A stretch of DNA of 64,000 nucleotides from Maccoyibacter intestinihominis (GTDB lineage Bacteria > Bacillota > Clostridia > Lachnospirales > Lachnospiraceae). The DNA is taken from positions 1-64,000 of the forward strand of contig NZ_JBBMEX010000011.1 in NCBI RefSeq assembly GCF_040096355.1. The letters run 5' to 3'. The notes beneath the pieces were generated by a model. The model was not told the DNA's origin. It saw nothing but the letters and a program-made list of their open reading frames with translations, and did no database searches. The number at the start of each line of letters is the position of its first letter. Within the stretch, counting starts at the first letter, position 1. Positions 1 to 7,200 of this stretch are shown one piece after another. A program made the position numbers and the translations under genes.

Positions 1-497
1 TGTTCCAAACAACCTTGTTCCTTCTTGCATGGTATTCGCTGACAACCACTCTTTTTCAGGCAGTACAGTCAGATGTGTTCCTTTCCGATTGTAAATCATT
101 CTTCAATGATTTAGCATCATTCATACAAACCTTTGTCGGATGGACGATTGATGCCGGGCATTCTGCGGCACAGATTAGTACAAAAATTCCAAATGCTTTT
201 ATAGCCGGAATGGTATATTGGTTATTGCTAATATTGATTGTAGGAATATGTATGGCAGGAACAGGGATGCTGGCGATACTGATAGAAATAAAGGTTATAG
301 AATTATATAAGAAAAACTGTTGGGATGTTATTACTCTACTAATGATACTGACAAGTGTTGCTATTGTCATTTATTTTGGAGAATCAATCAAAAAAGTACT
401 GTCAGTAAATCTTCTATTGCTTTTCGTACTTTCGCAGGGCGCATATGTTGGAATTAGATGTTATCTTAAAGTTTGGTTAGAAAAAAGACCATATTAG
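1..497 (+). CDS. Membrane protein of a mobile element, cut at its N-terminus by the window edge (possibly DUF6040 family)
   Basis: The frame is open to the left edge, so the gene probably begins outside the window; the first in-window start would be a TTG at 15 with no clear ribosome site. About 160 residues are visible. There are hydrophobic segments at about residues 65-90, 103-118 and 128-143, and the C-terminus is basic. It resembles small membrane proteins seen in Clostridiales integrative and conjugative elements (DUF6040-like); that family match is from memory and not certain. No catalytic motif is visible. The adjoining drug-sensing ABC module and DUF6061-like gene fit a mobile-element setting. 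The function is unknown. Confidence 0.6.
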   Translation, partial: FQTTLFLLAWYSLTTTLFQAVQSDVFLSDCKSFFNDLASFIQTFVGWTIDAGHSAAQISTKIPNAFIAGMVYWLLLILIVGICMAGTGMLAILIEIKVIELYKKNCWDVITLLMILTSVAIVIYFGESIKKVLSVNLLLLFVLSQGAYVGIRCYLKVWLEKRPY

Positions 498-564
498 TAT
501 TTTCAACTTACTGTATAGACAGTAAAATTACTCCATACCAGCCTAGTGAAAATTTACTGTATGA

Positions 565-677
565 AAAGAAGTATTACAGAGAAAAAAGGCTGTAAAAACA
601 GGAACAGCCAGCCCGAAAGAATTTACGGACTGGCTGTATCAGCAGAGTAATGTAATTGTGGAGCTGACCGAGATATG
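565..677 (+). pseudogene. Decayed coding fragment
   Basis: A frame ending at the TGA at 675-677 reads as a convincing protein tail with the residues SPKEFTDWLYQQSNVIVELT. An in-frame stop at 562-564 closes it upstream. A neighbouring frame upstream reads LYEKKYYREK and would join this tail after a one-base shift in the A-run near 582-587. No ribosome site or start codon was found. I read it as the remnant 3' end of a mobile-element gene of unknown family. Confidence 0.3.
604..637 (-). terminator. Hairpin downstream of the FtsX permease gene, probable terminator
   Basis: A 12-bp stem with one mismatch pairs ACAGCCAGTCCG with CGGGCTGGCTGT. On the minus strand it is followed by TTCCTGTTTTT, as expected for the end of the regulator-kinase-ABC transcript whose last gene stops at 693. 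Confidence 0.5.
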
Positions 678-692
678 AAAAGCTTTCTATCA

Positions 693-3020
693 TCAATTTC
701 GCATTATTGCAATAACAGATTGCTTCTTCCATGAATGAATAAGCAATATTGTCATCAAACTTTCAAGCATAAACATAGCAACAGCAAAAAGAGTAAAAGC
801 AACAACCGGAAATACAAATCCCGTAGACATGCCTGCATTTTTCAAAAATATACCGATTGCATATCCGCCGGGGATTCCAACAACAGCAGTTATAAGCAAT
901 GCAATCAAAGTAGTAAAAAGACCTTCCATCATAAATGCTTGCTTCAACTGCTTATTTGTCATACCAATAGATTTTAGTGTGCCCATTTCCTGTTTCTGTG
1001 ATAAAAGATTTGTCACAGTAAGATTGATTTGATTGATGACCGCAAATATCCACAAGATGGCTGCAATCGCATAAGCTAATGTAAAACCTGCACGATTGTC
1101 TGATTGGTGTTCTACAATAAAATCTTGAAGGGTTTGTAAGCGAACATCCCTATTGTCAGAAACGAGTAATTTGAGTTCTTGCTCGATTATCTCCTGATAT
1201 TCAGCTTCTGCTTGTATTTCGATTGCGTATGTACAGTCATAACCTGCAAGTTCTTTGAGCATATTTTCCGGCATTCTGAAAATATAGCCACCCATTCCAT
1301 CATTGCTGGAAGTGATTGCACCAATTTTGAATGCTTTTGTTATTGTTTTACCACTATGATTTTTGAAATTAAAGGTCACAGTATCCCCAATTTGAGGTTT
1401 CCAATGGTAAACATCATAAATACGTTCGGGATCACTTACAACTAATTCTGTATCATCAGTAATATTTCCAGACAAAACCGCTGCATTTAGCGACGCCAAA
1501 TCCTTTTCATTATAGCCGAGCATCAAGGTGCTATCTGAAATATCATTGTCTGTTGAGAAATCAACTGGTACGGTAGCATAAGTAAATATATTGCTAACTC
1601 CCTCTATATCTCCAACACGCTTTACATAATCAGAAAAATATTCTTTCTGCAAGAGAGCATCCAAATTTTCACTTTCGTTTTCTAAATCAATGCTGATTTT
1701 GAAATCTCCGTACTTCATATCCCAATAACGAGCCATACTCTCGGCATTAAAAGAACTCTGATAACTTGCTGCAAGGAAAAATATAACTCCGCACAGTCCC
1801 AATGATAAAATGGTCAATAGAGATTTTTTTCTGTTTCTGGAAAAGCTGATTTTCGCTAAATATACAGGCGTAATACGATGTCTTTTGTGAGTGCGGTAAT
1901 TTACAATTCCCACTGGATTTTTCAGGGCGGAAATTGGAGAAGTATTCGCTGCAATTTTTGCTGGTTTACGAACACTAATATAAACAAGCAGTATTCCAAA
2001 AAGGCATGCGCCACATAGAGAAACAATAAATGCAAATACTGACCAGCCTTTTGATTGCAGACAATAGCTGATGATCGTTCCCATGATACTACCAATTAAA
2101 ATCCCCGGAACTGCAAGCATATAACCCTGTTTAAGAACTATTTTATAAATTTGCTTTTTACTTGCCCCTATTGTCCGAAGCTGTCCGAACTCAGCAACTT
2201 TTTGTCCAACCGAAATATAGAAAATGCTGTAAATTACAAGTGCGGCAGCTAAAAACAAAATGGCAGCAACTACACCATATACCGCATAATTACTGAAGGA
2301 CAAAGTTGTATTTACATAATCATAGTAACTGCTGACTGTCCAATTATTCAGTCCAGTCTCCTCTGAAATTTGAGATAATATTTCTGTTGCTTCGTCTTTT
2401 GTAAGGGTATCTGCATTTTCAAGCCAAACATATCCATTAAGCAGGTTATTTCCACGTAATTCCCGGCATTTTTCAAGTGAAACAAAAACAGGATAAGCGG
2501 TAGAAGTTTTATCATGATAAATACCAACAATAGTATAATTCTTCAAAGTACCATCCAGATTCAACTGAACTATGGCGTTGATTTCCGGAGACTTATTTTC
2601 ACTGGCAAAAAAGGCATCTGTAACAGCAATTTCACTTGCTTTCTCTGGATATTTTCCGTCAAAGGCAGGAATCAAACTAAGCATGTCATCATCATAATAA
2701 ATCAGAGACAGTTCTTTAGAATTTTCTTTCACTGTTTTGATATTACAGGAAAGTCCTACACTTTTTACTTCTTCGTTTGCTAACAACTTTTCTTTACTGT
2801 CCTGCGTAATGTCAAAGAAAATCCCTTGATGTAATCCTTCGATTTCTTTCTGATTTTGATAAATGATATTTTGCACTGTGAGCAACGACATCATTATCAT
2901 AGCAACGGCTACAATAATTGCCGAAAGGCAAAATAAGTTTTTCTTCTTATCAAAACGCACACTTTTTCGTGCTAATTTTTTAATTACTGCACTGGTATCA
3001 TTTTCAAAAGGATAATTCAT
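693..3020 (-). CDS. FtsX-type ABC transporter permease, module 1
   Basis: A 775-residue membrane protein with the MacB/FtsX architecture: a first membrane helix at about residues 30-50, an extracytoplasmic domain to about 240, a three-helix FtsX block at about 245-360, another helix near 400, a second extracytoplasmic domain, and a second FtsX block at about 650-770 (TIGASKKQIY and SIGMTNKQLK are the paired cytoplasmic motifs). I chose the ATG at 3020 because AAAGGAGG lies just before it. It is the last gene of a regulator-kinase-ATPase-permease set and lies 14 bases after the ATPase stop. Such sets usually sense and remove, or protect against, peptide antibiotics acting on the envelope; the substrate here is inferred, not shown. 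Confidence 0.9.
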   Translation of the reverse strand: MNYPFENDTSAVIKKLARKSVRFDKKKNLFCLSAIIVAVAMIMMSLLTVQNIIYQNQKEIEGLHQGIFFDITQDSKEKLLANEEVKSVGLSCNIKTVKENSKELSLIYYDDDMLSLIPAFDGKYPEKASEIAVTDAFFASENKSPEINAIVQLNLDGTLKNYTIVGIYHDKTSTAYPVFVSLEKCRELRGNNLLNGYVWLENADTLTKDEATEILSQISEETGLNNWTVSSYYDYVNTTLSFSNYAVYGVVAAILFLAAALVIYSIFYISVGQKVAEFGQLRTIGASKKQIYKIVLKQGYMLAVPGILIGSIMGTIISYCLQSKGWSVFAFIVSLCGACLFGILLVYISVRKPAKIAANTSPISALKNPVGIVNYRTHKRHRITPVYLAKISFSRNRKKSLLTILSLGLCGVIFFLAASYQSSFNAESMARYWDMKYGDFKISIDLENESENLDALLQKEYFSDYVKRVGDIEGVSNIFTYATVPVDFSTDNDISDSTLMLGYNEKDLASLNAAVLSGNITDDTELVVSDPERIYDVYHWKPQIGDTVTFNFKNHSGKTITKAFKIGAITSSNDGMGGYIFRMPENMLKELAGYDCTYAIEIQAEAEYQEIIEQELKLLVSDNRDVRLQTLQDFIVEHQSDNRAGFTLAYAIAAILWIFAVINQINLTVTNLLSQKQEMGTLKSIGMTNKQLKQAFMMEGLFTTLIALLITAVVGIPGGYAIGIFLKNAGMSTGFVFPVVAFTLFAVAMFMLESLMTILLIHSWKKQSVIAIMRN

Positions 3021-3034
3021 AATTCCCACCTCCT

Positions 3035-3700
3035 TTAGCCAACAATTTTACCATCTTCAATCCGTACAATGCGGTCTGCGAGTTGAGCGATCTCGTTGTT
3101 GTGAGTAATCATTACAATGGTCTGATTAAATTCTCCGCTGGTATGCTTCAAAAGCCCTAACACATCTGCACTGGTCTTGCTATCAAGATTTCCGGTCGGT
3201 TCATCAGCAAGGATAATCGCAGGCTTCGTAATTAAAGCTCGTGCAATCGCTACACGTTGCTGTTGACCGCCTGAAAGATTGTTCGGCATATTTTCCAGTT
3301 TATCTTCTAAAGCCAACATATACACAACTTCGTCCATAAATTTCTGGTCTACTGTATCGCCATCCAGTTCCACAGGCAGGACGATATTTTCATATACATT
3401 CAAAATCGGAACCAGATTATAATTTTGGAAGATAAATCCGATGTTACGACGGCGGAAAATTGTCAATTCATCATCATTCTTTTTTGCGAGTTCTTCTCCC
3501 CGTACAATCACGCTGCCGGAAGTGGGGGTATCAAGTCCTCCCATCATGTGAAGCAATGTAGACTTACCGCTGCCGGAAGTTCCAACTACGGCAACAAATT
3601 CTCCCTGTTCCACAGTAAAATTTACACCATTAAGGGCACGAGTAATATTTGGTTCTGTGCCGTAATACTTCTTTAAGTCGATTGTTTGTAAAATGCTCAT
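3035..3700 (-). CDS. ABC transporter ATP-binding protein, module 1
   Basis: A 221-residue ATPase of the MacB/LolD/BceA class that would power the neighbouring FtsX permease. Visible motifs are Walker A GTSGSGKST, signature LSGGQQQR, Walker B IILADEPTG and a switch histidine in MITHN. An upstream TTG would add two residues, but the ATG at 3700 has GAAAGGAG nine bases before it and is preferred. The gene has its own promoter region (3707-3851) carrying two copies of the operator also found before the response regulator, so it is probably induced by that regulator. Confidence 0.93.
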   Translation of the reverse strand: MSILQTIDLKKYYGTEPNITRALNGVNFTVEQGEFVAVVGTSGSGKSTLLHMMGGLDTPTSGSVIVRGEELAKKNDDELTIFRRRNIGFIFQNYNLVPILNVYENIVLPVELDGDTVDQKFMDEVVYMLALEDKLENMPNNLSGGQQQRVAIARALITKPAIILADEPTGNLDSKTSADVLGLLKHTSGEFNQTIVMITHNNEIAQLADRIVRIEDGKIVG

Positions 3701-3743
3701 ATTCAAATGCTCCTTTCAAGGCTTTCTATCTGTTGATAAAGCC

Positions 3744-3832
3744 ATTGTAAACCACAAATGTTACACAAATGTCCGAGATAGAAAAAATTTTTATCGAAAA
3801 TCAGAGTGAAATGTTACAACGCTCGGACATTT
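3744..3832 (-). promoter_or_regulatory. Promoter and two operator sites before the ABC genes (module 1)
   Basis: On the minus strand a TACAAT -10 box (3744-3749) precedes the ATPase gene. The expected -35 position is covered by a composite site (3759-3777) made of TGTTACA and CAAATGTCCGAG on the plus strand. A second composite site (3812-3832) has TGTTACA followed, after three bases, by CTCGGACATTT. The same two words occur before the response regulator at 5609-5630. Three occurrences confined to the two promoters of one module point to the binding site of its own regulator. Confidence 0.6.
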
Positions 3833-3851
3833 CAAAAAAAGTGGTTATATC

Positions 3852-4883
3852 TTACCTTACAGGAAGCATAATAGAAAATTCTGAGCCTTGCCTCAGCTCT
3901 GAAACAACCTTGATATAGCCCCCTTGCCTTGTTACAATCTCACGAGCCAAATACAAACCTATTCCCACACCCTGTTGATCGTGTACTTCTTCCTCACGAT
4001 AGAAGCGCCGGAAGATGGCAGCCTGATTGCTTTCTGAAATGCCCTTGCCGGTGTCGGTCACTTTGACCTCTACGTACATTTCCCACTGAACCACTGATAC
4101 AGAAATCTTTCCACCTGACGGAGTGTATTTTACTGCATTGTCCAGCAGATTGAAAAGGGCTTCGCTTGTCCACTTGCTGTCATGGGAGATTATCAAATTT
4201 TCCGGGCAATCCACGGATACAGCAATTTCTTTTTTCTCTGCGGCATATACAATACTGCTCATGGCTTGTGCAAGCGTATGGAATAAGCTGCTGTCTTTCT
4301 TTTCTAATCGTATTGCTCCGGTTTCCAACCGGGACGTTTTAACCAGTGCTTGGAACAGAAAATCCAGTTTATCAGTCTGACTACGTATGCCTTGTAAAAA
4401 GTCCATCCGTTCTTCTTCTGAAACAGGCTTTGTTAAAAGTGTGTCCGTTACCATTTGCAAATTGCTGACAGGCGTTTTAACTTGATGTGAAATATCAGAA
4501 ATCAGCATTTGAAGCTCCTGTCGTTCCATGTCTACCTTGTGCCGGTTTTTCTGCATAATCTCATACAACCGAATTAAGCGGTGGTTGATACGGGCAAAAA
4601 GAGTTTCACTATCATTTGACTTTTGTAATTCCTCGTTTCCATCAATCATGTTGTCCAGCGTCCGGCACAAATTAGAAGTAAAATGAGAAAGGCGTTTTCC
4701 AAAAATCAGCACCAATAGCCAAATCCAGAAAAACGCACAGAGTGTCAATGTTCCACCCACTATAAAAATTCGTATATCCTGCATTATACCGCCGAAAATA
4801 CCGGTAATTACCAGCATAGAGAAAACCATGCCAGCACTAACCAGTCTACAAATTTTCTTAGCAGAAAGGTTATTCAGATTCAT
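3852..4883 (-). CDS. Sensor histidine kinase, module 1
   Basis: A 343-residue kinase. Two membrane helices lie close together near the N-terminus (about residues 10-32 and 38-60) with almost no external loop, the layout of kinases that sense through a partner ABC transporter rather than by their own domain. A dimerisation/phosphoacceptor segment follows with ISDISHQVKTP, then a GHKL ATPase domain with NLLDNAVKY (N box), DTGKGIS (G1) and GVGIGLYLA (G2). The ATG at 4883 overlaps the regulator's TGA and has CAGGAGG upstream, so translation is probably coupled. Confidence 0.92.
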   Translation of the reverse strand: MNLNNLSAKKICRLVSAGMVFSMLVITGIFGGIMQDIRIFIVGGTLTLCAFFWIWLLVLIFGKRLSHFTSNLCRTLDNMIDGNEELQKSNDSETLFARINHRLIRLYEIMQKNRHKVDMERQELQMLISDISHQVKTPVSNLQMVTDTLLTKPVSEEERMDFLQGIRSQTDKLDFLFQALVKTSRLETGAIRLEKKDSSLFHTLAQAMSSIVYAAEKKEIAVSVDCPENLIISHDSKWTSEALFNLLDNAVKYTPSGGKISVSVVQWEMYVEVKVTDTGKGISESNQAAIFRRFYREEEVHDQQGVGIGLYLAREIVTRQGGYIKVVSELRQGSEFSIMLPVR

Positions 4884-5569
4884 TTCTTTTCGCCTCCTGT
4901 CCATTGATACCCCATACCATAAACCGTTTTGATATATGTGTCGCCATCCGCTTCAATCTTACTGCGAATACGGCTGATAGAAGTAGTAAGGGTATGTTCA
5001 TCTACATATTTTTCATCAACATCCCACAGTTTTTCTAAAAATTGTTGGCGAGTAAGTACCTGCTTCGGATTTTTAAGAAATAGGTTCAACATTTTATATT
5101 CCATCGCAGAAAGTGCTAATGGTTTCCCGTTCAAACTTGCAAATTGTTCCGAAAAATCCAGAAACAAGCTACCATCCTCGTAAATATCCTTAGCTGGTTT
5201 GTGATGCTCCAACATAGCGAACATGGCTTTGATTTTTCGCTGCAAAGCACTAATCGAAAAAGGTTTCGTGATATAATCCACTGCACCAGCTTCATATCCC
5301 CGTATCTGATTGCTTTCCTGATCGTTGGCAGTTAGAAATATAACTACTGTATCAGGATGCTCTGGCTTGATAAGACGGCATAGGTCATAACCATTTCCGT
5401 CTGGTAAATTTATATCCAGCAATACCAAATCAAAAATGTTTGTTTTTAATGATTCAGCGGCTGTCCTTGCATTCAGAACAGAAGTTATTGTGTAACCGTC
5501 CAATTCCAAATTATAAGTAAGCGTTTTATTCAAAAGATTATCATCTTCGACAATTAAAATATGCTTCAT
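4880..5569 (-). CDS. OmpR-family response regulator, module 1
   Basis: A 229-residue regulator. The receiver domain (about 1-120) begins HILIVEDD, with the phosphorylation aspartate in LVLLDINLPDG and the conserved lysine in DYITKPF. A winged-helix DNA-binding domain follows (about 130-225, with MEYKMLNLFLKNP and VKTVYGMGYQW). The frame is open for 36 codons further upstream, but the ATG at 5569 directly precedes HILIVEDD and follows AAGGAAGTGATA, so I chose it. It should be phosphorylated by the kinase whose gene overlaps its stop codon and should act at the operators at 3759-3832 and 5609-5630. Confidence 0.93.
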   Translation of the reverse strand: MKHILIVEDDNLLNKTLTYNLELDGYTITSVLNARTAAESLKTNIFDLVLLDINLPDGNGYDLCRLIKPEHPDTVVIFLTANDQESNQIRGYEAGAVDYITKPFSISALQRKIKAMFAMLEHHKPAKDIYEDGSLFLDFSEQFASLNGKPLALSAMEYKMLNLFLKNPKQVLTRQQFLEKLWDVDEKYVDEHTLTTSISRIRSKIEADGDTYIKTVYGMGYQWTGGEKK

Positions 5570-5597
5570 ATTATCACTTCCTTTTCTTTTTGCAGAT

Positions 5598-5630
5598 AGT
5601 ATAACAGGCAAATGTCCGAGAATTGTTACA
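5598..5630 (-). promoter_or_regulatory. Promoter and operator of the response regulator (module 1)
   Basis: A TATACT -10 box lies at 5598-5603 on the minus strand. The operator words CAAATGTCCGAG (5609-5620) and TGTTACA (5624-5630) cover the -35 position, where no good hexamer exists. This layout fits a regulator-dependent, autoregulated promoter. Confidence 0.5.
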
Positions 5631-5682
5631 AGGACAAATATATTTTTCATTTTACAGCTTTTTTCTGTGTACTGCAATTTTA

Positions 5683-5725
5683 TAAAAGAAAGGACAGCAG
5701 TGTCAAATTGCTGTCCTTTCTTTTA
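5683..5725. terminator. Bidirectional rho-independent terminator
   Basis: A perfect 17-bp stem (5683-5699 with 5709-5725) with a 9-base loop has an A-tract on one side and a T-tract on the other. It separates the DUF6061-like gene from the promoter of the response regulator. Confidence 0.85.
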
Positions 5726-5818
5726 TCATAGCTGGTAGTGTAGAAGCGTGGGTTCATCATATCGGGTGTGGTATCTTTAACTACAGGAAACTCCCTACAA
5801 CACTATCTCACTTCTTGC

Positions 5819-6058
5819 TTAATAAAGTTCTAATGAATCTTCTGTATCCACCCACATCTGTAAATTGCCATCAAGATATAATCTTGCATATTCCAAAGGC
5901 TCATCCACAGCCAATGAAGTAAGCGCACATTCTGATCCATATGTGGTTTTTAAATTTTTTTCAGCTTCCCAGCAATCAATGCGAAGCATATATCCAGCAC
6001 TTGTGTAAACATCAATACTATCGTGGTTTATATTATATTCTGCATAAATTGTTCTCAT
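5819..6058 (-). CDS. Small acidic protein, DUF6061-like
   Basis: A 79-residue soluble acidic protein with no signal or membrane segment. The sequence (starts RTIYAEYNINHDSIDVYTS, ends near EDSLELY) resembles the small DUF6061 proteins found in Clostridiales mobile elements; I make this match from memory. Upstream, AGATAAGATACG is only a weak ribosome site. The gene lies between the module 1 promoter and a dyad-rich non-coding stretch. The function is unknown. Confidence 0.7.
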   Translation of the reverse strand: MRTIYAEYNINHDSIDVYTSAGYMLRIDCWEAEKNLKTTYGSECALTSLAVDEPLEYARLYLDGNLQMWVDTEDSLELY

Positions 6059-6643
6059 CGTATCTTATCTCCATTTTCTTTTGATAATCAGTTACAGAGT
6101 TAAATATCGAAAACATTTCAATCAGTTCACCATGTCGTTATTGTTATATGTTATATTGTGTTATGAAATTTTCTTTCCCTTAATTTTTCCCATATTAAGG
6201 TTCATGAAAAGCAATGGGAAAATGTAACACAAGGGAAAGAGTAAGGGAAAGTTCACTTGCTACAAACTTAGTATTTTCAAGGGTTTGCGAAGAATTTGAT
6301 AATCAAATATAACAGTTATTAAATTTCCTAAAATATGTGAAATATCAACTGGAGTTACTATACAATGTATATCCGCAGTGTGATTCATGGCGTGATGCAG
6401 GAAATGGGATATTCCGAAGAGTAGATAGGGCGGTATTTTAATAAAAAGCTAGAGAAAGAAGCAAAGTATCAATGGGAATTTAGTGAGCATCTTAATAAAG
6501 ATGTTTGTCAGCCAATATGGATATCAGAGTGAGCTTTTTCAAATTAGATATGAAACGATTAGAAATCAGTAGTTTTGAAATATATCCTTTAGTAGGATGA
6601 AAAAATTTAATGGTTTTACATTTATAGATGGGAGTGAGGTAAA
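6059..6643. other. Non-coding stretch: clustered dyads, then a broken coding fragment
   Basis: Bases 6172-6250 hold nested inverted repeats: CTTTCCCTT near 6172 pairs with AAGGGAAAG near 6231, TTTTTCCCAT near 6184 pairs with ATGGGAAAA near 6214, and AAGGGAAAG recurs near 6243. Such clusters of arm-type sites are usual at the ends of elements moved by tyrosine recombinases, but no integrase is present. From 6365 a short frame (YIRSVIHGVMQEMGYSEE then a stop) and further fragments up to 6532 look like remnants of an interrupted gene. No intact gene was found. Confidence 0.4.
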
Positions 6644-6991
6644 ATGAATTATTTATTTACAAAAGTAATGAATAGAGTAAACAAGAGGGGATACTATTCA
6701 AAACATATTGCTGAGGTTACTTTTCATAACATTCAATATAGGGAAATAAAGAATGTAGATGATTACATAAATTTAGAGAAGGAAATATGGTCTGTTGTAA
6801 AGGATAATAGAGCACAGTTTTTAATTGATGCAGAAAATTTAAAAGATCAATCAATAGAAGAAAAGGATAAAAGCATGATAATTAATTTTTCCTTAAGTGC
6901 TTCTTTGGTATTTGGAGTGATTTCGCTGGTAATGGGGACTTTGTTTGGTACAATTGCAGGTATAGTTTCTTTTTTCGCATATATATCGTAG
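6644..6991 (+). pseudogene. Small membrane protein, probably frameshifted
   Basis: The intact reading is 115 residues with a ribosome site (GGGAGTGAGGT) before the ATG and a hydrophobic stretch at about 83-114. The stop at 6989-6991 falls inside the hydrophobic region. A different frame continues from about 6992 as IAICMFAVFLLVETTNDILK and onward to about 7127, as if it were the missing second membrane segment and cytoplasmic tail. I therefore suspect a frameshift. It could also be a genuine short protein. The family is unknown and the base composition is very AT-rich, like the helicase gene that follows. Confidence 0.45.
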
Positions 6992-7078
6992 ATATCGCAA
7001 TATGTATGTTTGCAGTGTTTTTGTTAGTAGAAACAACAAATGATATATTAAAATTCAGAAATAGAAAAATAATTTTTT

Positions 7079-7180
7079 ATGAAACAATTTGCCAGATTAT
7101 TAGAGGAGGCAGTTCCCGATGTGGATAGATATCAGGACATTGCCATGGAGAAAATGCTTCTAGGAAAAACAGTGAGTTAA
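7079..7180 (+). CDS. Very short reading frame or gene tail
   Basis: A 33-codon frame from an ATG, with residues including FARLLEEAVPDVDRYQDIAM and ending GKTVS. The composition looks like protein, but there is no good ribosome site and it overlaps the possible frameshifted tail of the preceding gene. I take it as a fragment of a lost gene rather than a working one. Confidence 0.25.
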   Translation: MKQFARLLEEAVPDVDRYQDIAMEKMLLGKTVS

Positions 7181-7200
7181 CAAGAAATAACGGGGAACAA

